DNA from: Bacteroidota bacterium
Lineage (GTDB): Bacteria; Bacteroidota; Bacteroidia; Chitinophagales; Chitinophagaceae
Length of the DNA stretch: 43,897 bases
NCBI GenBank assembly: GCA_013286305.1
Contig: JABDFW010000020.1
Location: 1-43,897, forward strand
Direction: 5' to 3'
Part shown: one piece after another, positions 33,123 through 42,135 of the stretch
Numbering within the stretch: position 1 is the first letter of the stretch
Layout of the letters: every line of letters begins with the position of its first letter
Notes under the pieces: generated by a model
The model's input: only the letters and a program-made list of their open reading frames with translations
What the model was told of the DNA's origin: nothing
The model's database searches: none
Translations under genes and position numbers: made by a program

Positions 33123-35291
33123 ATGATGATCAAGTATATTTTTACATTTATTTTGCTTTACCCCCTATGCCTGCTGGGGCAGACCCCGGTAAATGTTGAC
33201 AGTAGTTTGCTTACAAAGCCAATTGGCAACCTGGTTGAAACTTTTTTTGATTCTTCAAATACATATTCAAAAGAAACGATCGTAAAAATACAACCCGGCA
33301 GGTTTAAAGTATTATCTAAAAAAGTTTCGTCATTTCTTGCAAATTATAACAATGTATGGGTAAGGGTTGCCTTAAAAAACAACTTGCCGGATAACACGTT
33401 ATACCTTGCAGTAGATTATGCCAATATACCCGCAATTGAGGTGTATAGGCTTGACAGCGCCGGGCAACTCCAGCTTATAAAGGTAACCGGCAACCAATAT
33501 CCTTTTTCATCCCGTGGTACCAATAGTACAGGCTTTATTTTTGCCCTGAACATACCCCCTGGCGCCGTAGGCACTTATTACATTCATTTTACGGGTGAGC
33601 ATCCTCTTCAATTACCTTTAAGTATTAATAATGAGAGTAGTTTAAGCAAAACCTCGCAGAAGGAAACACTTATAATCGGCCTTTATACAGGGCTCATTGT
33701 GTCTATTCTTTTGTATAACTTCTTCCTGTTTTTTTCCACAAAGGATAAAAGTTATTTTTTTTATGTATTGTACCTGTTTGCGTTGCTATTTGCATTAGTA
33801 ACTTTTTCGGGGTGGTCGTTTAAATTTTTGTGGCCCAATCATCCCCAATTCAACAGGTATGCGGTTTTAATAACCTCTACTTTTCCCGGTATAACAGCAC
33901 TTATATTCGGGCTGGCATTTCTGCAAATAAAAAAATTCTCAAAAGTTCTAACATGGATATTTTATGCCTTGATGGTGCTGTATATCTTCCCTATTGTTGC
34001 TGAATTTTTTTACAAGTTATCCTTTTCTTATACGCTGCTTAGCATCAATGGTATAATTGGCGGCATACTGTTAATAGTTGCATCTGGTTATATCGCCTGG
34101 CGCGGTTACCGCCCGGCATATTACTATTTTGCTGCCTGGTTTGTATTTGCTATTGGCAGGCAGATACAATCCCTCCGCAATTTGGATGTATTACCATACA
34201 ATAATTTTACAACCTATATATTATATATAGGCTCCGGAATTGAGGCCATCATGCTCTCACTTGCCCTTGCTGACAGGATAAACATCTATAAAAAAGAAAA
34301 AGAGCAATCCCAACTGGAGGCATTAAAAGTTTCCAAAGAAAATGAACAGTTAGTGCGCGACCAAAATATTGTACTGGAAAAAAAAGTATTGGAACGCACG
34401 GAAGAATTGCGCGCCACAAACCACCAGTTAAGCGATACATTAATAAACCTGAAAGATGCACAGGCGCAATTGGTGGATGCTGAAAAAATGGCATCGCTCG
34501 GGCAGCTAACGGCGGGCATCGCACATGAGATCAATAATCCCATCAATTTTGTAAAGTCAAATATCAACCCCTTAAAGCTTGATATAAATGATATATTTGA
34601 GGTTATGCAGCAATATAACCGCCTGCATACATTAAATGGCGACGCAAATAATTATAAAAAAGAATTGAAACAAATTGCCGAACTTCAGGAGCAGATAGAT
34701 ATTAATTTTATAAAAACCGAGGTTGGGCACCTGATAAAAGGTATTGAAGACGGCGCGGAGCGCACCGCTGAAATAGTAAGAGGGCTTAGAACGTTTAGCC
34801 GGCTGGATGAAAGCGAACTTAAAGTGGTAAATGTGCATGACGGTATTGAATCAACCATAGTTCTTATACGCAACACCATACCTTTTGATGTGCAATTGGT
34901 AAAGTCATTCACTGCAAAAGGTAATGTTGAATGCTACCCTGGTAAGCTTAACCAGGTATTTATGAACATTATTTCCAACGGGCTGCAGGCTATTAACGCC
35001 AAATCAGTTAAAACAAACGCCGAAAGTATAACCATAACTACCCGTGATATTGACAAAGACAGAATAGAAATAAGCATAAAAGATACAGGCATTGGTATGA
35101 CAGAGGAAGTGAAACATCGTGTATTTGAGCCATTTTTTACAACGAAAGATGTTGGGGAAGGCACGGGCCTGGGAATGGCAATTGTTTTTAAAATAATTGA
35201 AAAACATCATGGTAAAATTGATATTATTTCTTCACCGGGAAACGGCGCTGATTTTATTATAACTTTACCTTATGTGCAACCAATAACTTAA
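33123..35291 (+). CDS. 7TMR-DISM sensor histidine kinase
   Basis: 722 residues. Signal sequence (IFTFILLYPLCLLGQ), an extracytoplasmic 7TMR-DISMED2-type sensor (about 30-175, with NVWVRVALKN and YYIHFTGEHPLQLPL), seven membrane helices about 182-385 (LIIGLYTGLIVSILLYNFFL first), a coiled coil (EKKVLERTEELRATNHQLSD), then the kinase: GQLTAGIAHEINNPINFV with phospho-acceptor His468, N-box NQVFMNIISNGLQAI, DTGIGM at 654-659, FEPFFTTK and GEGTGLGM. All catalytic boxes are intact. It should sense a carbohydrate-like or other small ligand. No output domain of its own; the next gene has a receiver. Confidence 0.93.
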   Translation: MMIKYIFTFILLYPLCLLGQTPVNVDSSLLTKPIGNLVETFFDSSNTYSKETIVKIQPGRFKVLSKKVSSFLANYNNVWVRVALKNNLPDNTLYLAVDYANIPAIEVYRLDSAGQLQLIKVTGNQYPFSSRGTNSTGFIFALNIPPGAVGTYYIHFTGEHPLQLPLSINNESSLSKTSQKETLIIGLYTGLIVSILLYNFFLFFSTKDKSYFFYVLYLFALLFALVTFSGWSFKFLWPNHPQFNRYAVLITSTFPGITALIFGLAFLQIKKFSKVLTWIFYALMVLYIFPIVAEFFYKLSFSYTLLSINGIIGGILLIVASGYIAWRGYRPAYYYFAAWFVFAIGRQIQSLRNLDVLPYNNFTTYILYIGSGIEAIMLSLALADRINIYKKEKEQSQLEALKVSKENEQLVRDQNIVLEKKVLERTEELRATNHQLSDTLINLKDAQAQLVDAEKMASLGQLTAGIAHEINNPINFVKSNINPLKLDINDIFEVMQQYNRLHTLNGDANNYKKELKQIAELQEQIDINFIKTEVGHLIKGIEDGAERTAEIVRGLRTFSRLDESELKVVNVHDGIESTIVLIRNTIPFDVQLVKSFTAKGNVECYPGKLNQVFMNIISNGLQAINAKSVKTNAESITITTRDIDKDRIEISIKDTGIGMTEEVKHRVFEPFFTTKDVGEGTGLGMAIVFKIIEKHHGKIDIISSPGNGADFIITLPYVQPIT

Positions 35292-35311
35292 TTAACTTTA
35301 TACAATACCTA

Positions 35312-36433
35312 ATGAGCAACCAGGAAAAAAAGATAAAAGTCCTGTACATTGATGACGAAAGAAATAACCTGTTATCCTTCCAGGCAAGTTTTCGCAGAAT
35401 GTATCAAGTGTTCACTGCTTCATCGGCAGCCGAAGGGATGGGTATCCTCAATAATGAGAAGGTGCATGTTATTATTGCCGACCAGCGCATGCCACAGTCA
35501 ACCGGGGTAGAGTTTTTTCAAATTGTACGCAATTCGCATCCCGACCCCGTAAGAATTTTATTAACCGGCTATTCTGATGCAGAGGCAATTATAGATGCTA
35601 TTAATAAGGGAGAGATATACCGCTATATTAAAAAACCATGGGATGAATTTGAATTGCAGAACGCCATTCAAAATGCGTTTGAAATTTACACCATGCGCCT
35701 GCAATTGAAACACAAGGTTTTTGAGCTTGAGAAAACCAATGATGAGCTAAACAGGTTTGTTTATAGTACCTCACACGACCTTAGGTCGCCGCTTGCTTCT
35801 GTAATGGGTATTTTGAACCTGGCCCGGATGGAGAATTCTGTTATCGACCCCAATAATTATCTTGGCATGATTGAAACCTGTGTTAACAGGATGGATGTTT
35901 TTATACAAAAAATAATAGAATATTATAAAAGTATCCGGGTGGAAGATGAAACCAATGAAATTGATTTTTCAAAACTTATTGGCGAAAGCATTAGTATATG
36001 CCGCATGCAAAACCCCAATATTGATTTTCTCCTCACCATTGACCAATCTTTTGAATTCAGGAACGATGCTTTCCGGCTTTCGGTTATCCTCGATAACCTT
36101 ATTTCCAATGCCGTAAAATACCAGAAACAAACTGAAACAAATCCTGTTGTAAAAATAAAAGTTACTTCAAATGAAGACAAGGCGCTGATAGAAATTGAGG
36201 ACAATGGAATAGGTATATTAGAACAGCACCTGAATAATATATTTAAAATGTTTTTCCGCAGCAGTAATAATGTTACCGGCCTGGGTATTGGGCTGCATAT
36301 AGTAAAAGAAGCGCTTACCCGGCTTGGCGGTGACATATCTGTCCGCTCAACTTATGGTGTTGGAACCATTTTCAGGATCGTGATCCCCAACCGCATACAT
36401 GTGCCACTGACTGCGCCTTTGGTTGAAGAATAA
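35312..36433 (+). CDS. Receiver-histidine kinase hybrid
   Basis: 373 residues without membrane segments. The receiver (VLYIDDERNN, Asp57 in IIADQRMP, Thr85 in ILLTGYSD, Lys108 in KKPWDE) is followed by a kinase core with STSHDLRSPLASV (His155), SVILDNLISNAVKY, EIEDNGIG and GLGIGLHIVKEAL. Receiver-first order suggests that it is phosphorylated by the DISM kinase 20 bases upstream and passes phosphate on, for example to the stand-alone receiver at 31728. No DNA-binding output is encoded in the cluster. Confidence 0.92.
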   Translation: MSNQEKKIKVLYIDDERNNLLSFQASFRRMYQVFTASSAAEGMGILNNEKVHVIIADQRMPQSTGVEFFQIVRNSHPDPVRILLTGYSDAEAIIDAINKGEIYRYIKKPWDEFELQNAIQNAFEIYTMRLQLKHKVFELEKTNDELNRFVYSTSHDLRSPLASVMGILNLARMENSVIDPNNYLGMIETCVNRMDVFIQKIIEYYKSIRVEDETNEIDFSKLIGESISICRMQNPNIDFLLTIDQSFEFRNDAFRLSVILDNLISNAVKYQKQTETNPVVKIKVTSNEDKALIEIEDNGIGILEQHLNNIFKMFFRSSNNVTGLGIGLHIVKEALTRLGGDISVRSTYGVGTIFRIVIPNRIHVPLTAPLVEE

Positions 36434-36450
36434 TTGCAGCAGCAAGATCA

Positions 36451-37812
36451 TTAAGGTGTGCAGTGCTCTTTTTGATGATCAACTTTTACCGCTGTTTTCA
36501 TATCATTATCGTTTGGCATGATGCTTTTAACCGTATAGATGCTTTTAACATCCTGCAGAAAACCGGTTGTATCTTTTTTATCAAAAATTTTTGATTGAAT
36601 ATATTCCCGTATGGGTGTGTTTTGCGGGCAATTGAATATCCCGTCAAAACTGTAAGAATTTTCCCATCCTGTTTGTGCAGTACTGCCTATCGCGTAATAA
36701 TAAGTGACAAAATTCACCAGTGAAAAATTATTTGAAGGGTCGTAACTGATAATTTTCATTCCCGGGTTATTCAAATGATCTGGCGTAATAGAGGGAACAG
36801 AGATAAGGAAATTTGAAAACCCACCGCATTTGTCTGTCAATATTTTTATGCCGTCCATGTGGGTGTGGCTGCCCAAAATGCCAATGATGCTTTTTTTATA
36901 TTGGCTAACTATGTCTAAAAAAGCATCCTGCACAGTTTTACCTTCATATAATAAGGTGGAATCCCACATATTTTTTCCAAACCCTTTGCCATTATGTAAG
37001 GTATTAAGAAAAGCATTTTTACCCGGTGGCACATGCATAGCAATCAACACAAAATCCTTTGAATTAACTGCGTCAATAAGCTGATTTTTAAACCAGTTTA
37101 TTTCAGCAGCCGCATCATCTGTTGCATTTGCCGAATAGGCTTTATCGTTTACAAATATCACCGAGTTTAAAGCGATAACCCTAAGATGGCTTTTTTTACC
37201 AAGCGGCCACGCTGAGTAGCAGCCAAGCTTTAATTGGGTGCTATCGGCAATAGAAGGATCATTGTTATTGTGCGAAGATGCACCGGTTATCATTGGCCAT
37301 TTAAGTTGGCCGCCGGCATCCAGCATGAAAGGTGTTTTACCATTCACGGTAAAAGCGTCATAATCACCGCCTTGCGAATCATTATTTCCCGGCACATACA
37401 GCAGGGGTATTTTTGAGGCAACCGCTATTTTTCTTAAGTTTTGCAACACAAACCCTGTATTGCCTTTTGCGCTGTTTAATTGGGCAGGATTATCTCTTTT
37501 CGCGTGCCACGGAAGATCGCCTAAAAGAATTATGAATGTTGGTTTATCTGTTGATATTATCGTGGATATTTTTTGTGTGGTGGAATTCCAAAGATCCATA
37601 CCCGTTTCATCGCCATATTTGGTAACAGCTTTTGAAGTATCAATATGTACATCAGAAATGGCAAGGAAGCAAGGTAATTGTGCTGCATTTTCACCTGCAT
37701 CAGCATTGCCTTTTTGCTTTTTACTTTCGCTTGATGCAATACGGCTTTCAAAAAGGCAAACTATAACTATACCTGTAATAATACTTGCCTTAAATAGTTG
37801 TGTGTGTTTCAT
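36451..37812 (-). CDS. Secreted metallophosphoesterase
   Basis: The start at 37812 places the signal peptide first (MKHTQLFKASIITGIVIVCL); the longer frame from 37842 adds 10 residues. All calcineurin-type motifs are there: AISDVHIDTS, ILLGDLPWH, VPGNNDSQGGD, LIAMHVPPG and LGSHTHMDG, which bind two metals. The insertions and the secretion signal fit the acid sphingomyelinase-like branch of phosphoesterases, so a periplasmic phosphodiester or lipid substrate is possible. Tail-to-tail with the signalling operon (17 bases). Confidence 0.9.
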   Translation of the reverse strand: MKHTQLFKASIITGIVIVCLFESRIASSESKKQKGNADAGENAAQLPCFLAISDVHIDTSKAVTKYGDETGMDLWNSTTQKISTIISTDKPTFIILLGDLPWHAKRDNPAQLNSAKGNTGFVLQNLRKIAVASKIPLLYVPGNNDSQGGDYDAFTVNGKTPFMLDAGGQLKWPMITGASSHNNNDPSIADSTQLKLGCYSAWPLGKKSHLRVIALNSVIFVNDKAYSANATDDAAAEINWFKNQLIDAVNSKDFVLIAMHVPPGKNAFLNTLHNGKGFGKNMWDSTLLYEGKTVQDAFLDIVSQYKKSIIGILGSHTHMDGIKILTDKCGGFSNFLISVPSITPDHLNNPGMKIISYDPSNNFSLVNFVTYYYAIGSTAQTGWENSYSFDGIFNCPQNTPIREYIQSKIFDKKDTTGFLQDVKSIYTVKSIMPNDNDMKTAVKVDHQKEHCTP

Positions 37813-37880
37813 TACAAATGCTTTACATACAATTTTGACCAAGATAGCGTGTTTTATTAATTAAACACGTCAAATAAAAA

Positions 37881-37910
37881 AAGGTGGCAGCCTTCTACAA
37901 CTGCCACCTT
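37881..37910 (-). terminator. Terminator after the Hsp20 gene
   Basis: A perfect 10-bp stem, AAGGTGGCAG-ccttctacaa-CTGCCACCTT, with a T-run following on the minus strand. It lies 21 bases past the Hsp20 stop and before the metallophosphoesterase start. Confidence 0.9.
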
Positions 37911-37931
37911 TTACCATCCAACCTTTACATT

Positions 37932-38327
37932 TTAGCTAACCACTATTTCCTGTTTCACAACCCCTTTGCCGGGTACAACCGGCAGGCTTACCTGTAATAC
38001 CCCATCAATATATTTTGCTGTTATGCCGGCAGTATCAATGCTTTCATCCAGTGCAAAGTTTCTTTCAAACCCTCCGCGGCTGTATTCCCTGCGCACCCAT
38101 TCAGGCCTTGGAAAGCCTTCCGGTGGTGAATAAGACACAACGAGCTCATTGCTCTTTACATCCAAATGAAAATGTTCTTTAATACGCCCCGGAGCAAATA
38201 CCAGCATTTCATAGCTGTTCTCCGTTTTGTAAATGTTAACTGCAGCCCTTTCCATTACACGGTTAAACTGGTGGCTGTGCCGGTTACCGTAAGTGCCTTT
38301 TGCGGCGCATGACTGATTGTAGTTCAT
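37932..38327 (-). CDS. Hsp20/alpha-crystallin small heat-shock protein
   Basis: 131 residues. The alpha-crystallin domain spans about 28-125: AAVNIYKTENSYEMLVFAPG, HFHLDVKSNELVVSYSPP, SRGGFERNFALDESIDTAGI and YIDGVLQVSLPVVPG. The final strand GVLQVSLP and the short tail resemble the usual G-x-L pattern. It is an ATP-independent chaperone holding unfolded proteins in the cytoplasm. Monocistronic, with its own terminator. Confidence 0.94.
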   Translation of the reverse strand: MNYNQSCAAKGTYGNRHSHQFNRVMERAAVNIYKTENSYEMLVFAPGRIKEHFHLDVKSNELVVSYSPPEGFPRPEWVRREYSRGGFERNFALDESIDTAGITAKYIDGVLQVSLPVVPGKGVVKQEIVVS

Positions 38328-38492
38328 GTTCTTATTTTTTAAAATGAATAATACAAGGATAGACGGATTAGGAAGGAAAATATTTTAAACAGGGCAGGTT
38401 TTAGCATATTTATTTACGGTAATAAACCGCCGGCAGTTATTTTAACAAATTAAATCCGGGAGGCACGTTTATCCGTAAGTGCATTACAACAC

Positions 38493-38876
38493 ATGAAACA
38501 TCCCGGCGCATATTACCTTGTTTTACTCTATGTAACGGTAATGCTTAAACCGCTAATGCCGCTTATTAGCGATGCCTGGGCTCATACATTTGCAGAATCA
38601 ATCCATATTGCCACGGTACATGCCAAATATGGCGCTAACCACCTTGAAAAAGAATTATCTGCAACCAGCTCTGAAAATGAAAATAATAAAGCACACAATT
38701 CGGTTAAAACCGAAGAACCTTTTCCACCTCACCTTACATTTACCGAATGTAATGATGAAGTGAGTTTAAATGCATTTGATATATCTTACCCCGTTTTTAA
38801 TCTAAATATTCCGGAAGCCGTTTTTATTTTCAACCAGGCTCCTCCTCCAAAATTTTGCTGCTTAGTTATTCTCTAA
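38493..38876 (+). CDS. Small exported protein upstream of a TonB-dependent receptor
   Basis: 127 residues. The N-terminus is hydrophobic (YYLVLLYVTVMLKPLMPLIS), a signal or anchor. A His-containing segment follows (SIHIATVHAKYGANHLEKEL), then a polar stretch with ENENNKAHNS and a conserved-looking C-terminus ending PPPKFCCLVIL. I recall similar small proteins next to TonB-dependent receptors or metal-efflux genes in Bacteroidota, but cannot verify it. The His and Cys residues hint at a metal link. Cotranscription with the receptor at 39042 is possible (165 bases between). Confidence 0.6.
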   Translation: MKHPGAYYLVLLYVTVMLKPLMPLISDAWAHTFAESIHIATVHAKYGANHLEKELSATSSENENNKAHNSVKTEEPFPPHLTFTECNDEVSLNAFDISYPVFNLNIPEAVFIFNQAPPPKFCCLVIL

Positions 38877-39041
38877 ACATTGGCACGGTTAGGTTTAAAG
38901 TGATCTTGGTTAAGCGCTCGCTTAACTGCGCGTTTATAGCATACGCCAAAGTTTATCTGAATAAATAATTGCATAGGCAATTTGAGCAAGTGTTTTTTCC
39001 AATCAGGCTTTACATTTTTCCAACAAGGATTCTAAATTTTT

Positions 39042-41324
39042 ATGCGAAGAATTTTATCTATTCTTATATTTTTCTGTTTTTTTATTATTAATGAATCTAA
39101 TGCCCAACTATTGCTCGAAGGCAAAGTGGTGGATAAGAAAACCCTTGAGCCACTTGAACTGGCGGTAGTTACCGATACAAAAACAGGAAAGAACGCTTTA
39201 ACAAACAAAGACGGCCAATTTGTTTTAAAAGATGTGTTTGCCGGCGGTTTGGTTAATATATCTTATATTGGTTATACAACGCAGCAGGTACAAATTGCAC
39301 GGGGCAACACGCCATCATTAACCATAGCGCTTGAAAAAGGGCAAATTGATCTAAAGGCTGTAACTATCACAAACAAAACAAGCTTAAACGCTTTTCGTAC
39401 ATTAAGCCAGCTTGATTTGAATGTGCAGCCCGTTAAATCGGCACAGGATCTTTTAAGGCTTGTACCGGGTTTGTTTATTGCCCAGCACCAGGGTGGAGGG
39501 AAGGCAGAACAAATATTCCTCCGGGGTTTTGATGCTGACCATGGTACAGATGTTAACATATCCGCAGATGGCATACCAGTAAACCTTGTTTCGAATGCAC
39601 ATGGACAAGGATATGCTGACATGCATTTTATAATACCTGAAACGGTTGCAAGTTATGAATTCGGCAAAGGCCCTTATTACAGCGATAAGGGAGATTTTAA
39701 TACAGCAGGCTATGTTGCTTATACCACAAAAAATATGCTTGATGAGAATATGGTGAAGATTGAGGCAGGCCAATATAATACACTGCGTATGGTCGCCATG
39801 TTTAACCTGTTAAGCAAAAAAGCAATGTATAAAGGACAAAGCTTTTACATTGCGGCAGAAGGCCTGTATGCTGACGGGCCTTTTGACTTACATGAAAAAT
39901 TTAACCGGTTTAATATTTTTGGTAAATTTATTACCCCTGTTGGCAGCAATAGTAAATTAAGCATAATAGCCTCTACGCTGAGTTCGGGCTGGGGAGCTTC
40001 AGGGGAGGTACCCAACCGGGCCGTTGCTGAAGGATATATGAAAGACCGGTTTGGAGTGATTGACAGCTCGCAGGGTGGCTATACAAGTCGCACAAACGCC
40101 AGCATAAAGCTTACGACCAATTTAGGTAATACCACACTTGAAAACCAGTTATATTATTCGCATTATTTTTTAAACCTGGTTTCAAACTTTACTTTTTATT
40201 ATACTGACCCTGTTAATGGCGATGAGTTTGGCCAACACGAGAACAGGGACCTATTTGGATATAATGGCAAACTTACCCGCCAAAGTAATATAGGCGATGC
40301 CGTGCTTACAACAACTGCTGGTATAGGTATAAGGTATGATGCAACACACCCGGGCTGGCTAAGCCATACCCTGCATGGCGACAGCATATTAAACTATATA
40401 CAGTTGGGCCGCGTGAAGGAAATGAACGCCAATAGTTATTTTAATGAAGACCTGCAGGCAGGTAAATGGCTTTTTAGCACCGGGATAAGGCTTGACTATT
40501 TTTACTTTTATTATCTTAATATGGCGCCTGTTTCGGATACTGCTGCTGCAATTTATAACGGAGTAAAACCCGTTCAAACCAAAGCAATTATAAGCCCTAA
40601 ACTAAGCATTCAATATACAGCCAATTCGCAGTTCCAGGTTTATTTTAAGGTGGGCAAGGGCTTTCATTCAAACGATGCCCGTGTGGTAATTGCCAACCAG
40701 GGTTATAAAATTTTACCCGCAGCTTATGGCGCCGACCTTGGCATAAACTGGAAGCCTGCACCAAACTTGTTTATCAACGCCGCACTTTGGTATTTATACC
40801 TGCAGCAAGAATTTATTTATGGGTCTGATCTTGGTGATGAAAGTGTAATGCCCGGCGGAAGAACTTTGCGGAAAGGTATTGACCTGTCTTTGCGCTATCA
40901 ATTCAATAAATGGCTTTATGGAAATTTGAATGCTGATCTTGCAAGGCCGCGAAACCTTGACAACCCCAAGGGACAGAATTACTTGCCGCTGGCACCCACG
41001 TTTACCAGTACCGCGGGGCTGTATTTTAAATTTGAAAATGGCTTTAATGGTGGTATAAGCTACCGCTATTTGCACGACAGAGCTGCAAATGATTCCTATA
41101 CTTTAACCGCTTTGGGATATTTTATTACTGATATTACTGCCAATTACACTACCCGTAAATATGAAATAGGAATAGCCATCGAAAATCTGTTTAACCAGCA
41201 ATGGAACGAATCGCAGTTTGAATATGTATCGCGCCTTAAATATGAAATACAACCTGTAGATGAAGTAAGCTATACGCCCGGTACGCCTTTTTTTGCAAAG
41301 CTTAAATTCTCCGTATTCTTTTAA
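39042..41324 (+). CDS. TonB-dependent outer-membrane receptor
   Basis: 760 residues with a signal peptide (MRRILSILIFFCFFIINESN, AQ). An N-terminal carboxypeptidase-regulatory-like domain (LLEGKVVDKKTLEPLELAVV) is followed by the plug (KSAQDLLRLVPGLFIAQHQG, EQIFLRGFDADHGTDVNISA, PVNLVSNAHGQGYADMHFII) and a beta-barrel ending in KLKFSVFF, the aromatic C-terminus of barrel proteins. It imports a ligand through the outer membrane powered by TonB. There is no SusD partner, so a siderophore or metal complex is likelier than a glycan. The adjacent small exported protein may be related. Confidence 0.93.
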   Translation: MRRILSILIFFCFFIINESNAQLLLEGKVVDKKTLEPLELAVVTDTKTGKNALTNKDGQFVLKDVFAGGLVNISYIGYTTQQVQIARGNTPSLTIALEKGQIDLKAVTITNKTSLNAFRTLSQLDLNVQPVKSAQDLLRLVPGLFIAQHQGGGKAEQIFLRGFDADHGTDVNISADGIPVNLVSNAHGQGYADMHFIIPETVASYEFGKGPYYSDKGDFNTAGYVAYTTKNMLDENMVKIEAGQYNTLRMVAMFNLLSKKAMYKGQSFYIAAEGLYADGPFDLHEKFNRFNIFGKFITPVGSNSKLSIIASTLSSGWGASGEVPNRAVAEGYMKDRFGVIDSSQGGYTSRTNASIKLTTNLGNTTLENQLYYSHYFLNLVSNFTFYYTDPVNGDEFGQHENRDLFGYNGKLTRQSNIGDAVLTTTAGIGIRYDATHPGWLSHTLHGDSILNYIQLGRVKEMNANSYFNEDLQAGKWLFSTGIRLDYFYFYYLNMAPVSDTAAAIYNGVKPVQTKAIISPKLSIQYTANSQFQVYFKVGKGFHSNDARVVIANQGYKILPAAYGADLGINWKPAPNLFINAALWYLYLQQEFIYGSDLGDESVMPGGRTLRKGIDLSLRYQFNKWLYGNLNADLARPRNLDNPKGQNYLPLAPTFTSTAGLYFKFENGFNGGISYRYLHDRAANDSYTLTALGYFITDITANYTTRKYEIGIAIENLFNQQWNESQFEYVSRLKYEIQPVDEVSYTPGTPFFAKLKFSVFF

Positions 41325-41432
41325 TCTTTTTGGCTCTATGACGAATTGGGTGGGTAAGGCATCAAAGGTGGCTCTCGGCACATTCCACCCCGCTGGGGTA
41401 GCAGACCCGGTTCCATTAATTTATTATAAACC

Positions 41433-41557
41433 TTCGACTCCTTCAGAGTCAAGTACAAAAAGTCATATATCTGCAAATCTTTCGAATGACCCCAAAGGGT
41501 GTCAAATGTCTATAGAAATGCAGAGTTTAAGTTTCCACCGACTCTGAAGGAGTCGAA
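41433..41557. repeat. 125-bp element bounded by perfect 18-bp inverted repeats
   Basis: TTCGACTCCTTCAGAGTC (41433-41450) and GACTCTGAAGGAGTCGAA (41540-41557) are exact reverse complements. The 89 bases between are AT-rich, with a small GACCCCAAAGGGTGTC motif near 41488-41503. A further ACCCC-GCT-GGGGT hairpin lies just outside at 41387-41399. No coding frame. It looks like a small non-autonomous element or a dispersed repeat pair lying between two convergent genes. Confidence 0.7.
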
Positions 41558-41607
41558 TGTGAAATCAAGCTTGTACCCATATTATCCATCATAGAACCAT
41601 CTTTTTT

Positions 41608-42123
41608 CTACGCCTGCAAATATCTTTCCTTGATAATATTTACATGGTGCAATAAATGGCCGTAGATAATAAAAGCCAGCGCATTTGCAGTTATAAAATT
41701 TCCGCTGGCGGTACCGCTCCCTTTTAATTGTTCTTCATTAAGCGATAATATAAACAGGTCAGTACTCCTGCGCAGGGCTGCAAATTCTTCTTTCAGCGAT
41801 GTAAAGTTTCTGCTGTTTGCGAGCGAATTAGCAGTATAGGTATTTTCGTCAAAACCAGCCAGTGGTGTAGTGTCTTTGCGGGCAATACGCATAGTGCGGT
41901 AAGTAAAAACTCTTTCTGCATCTATAAGGTGCTGCAATAATTCTTTTAAAGTCCATTTGCCTTCAGCGTAAGCATAATCAGCCTTATTTTCAGGCAGGTT
42001 GGTATAAAAATCAAGTAATTGCGCCGAATGATTGTTTACCGCTTCGGTAGCTGAATTGCCTTGCGTAAGTTTAATATAATGGTGATAGAATGTTGCAGAT
42101 TCCGGTGGTAAGGGCCTCGCCAT
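41608..42123 (-). CDS. DinB/YfiT-like metal-binding protein
   Basis: 171 residues, a four-helix bundle of the DinB superfamily. Visible: AYAEGKWTLKELLQHLIDAE near 52-71 with the first metal His, RVFTYRTMRIARKDTTPLAG, and YGHLLHHVNIIKERYL near the end with the other His ligands. Members include bacillithiol transferases and others of unknown activity; no substrate can be read from the sequence. The minus-strand subtilase ends (upstream on its strand) 12 bases away at 42136, so the two form an operon with the subtilase first. Confidence 0.92.
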   Translation of the reverse strand: MARPLPPESATFYHHYIKLTQGNSATEAVNNHSAQLLDFYTNLPENKADYAYAEGKWTLKELLQHLIDAERVFTYRTMRIARKDTTPLAGFDENTYTANSLANSRNFTSLKEEFAALRRSTDLFILSLNEEQLKGSGTASGNFITANALAFIIYGHLLHHVNIIKERYLQA

Positions 42124-42135
42124 AAAATATGTATT

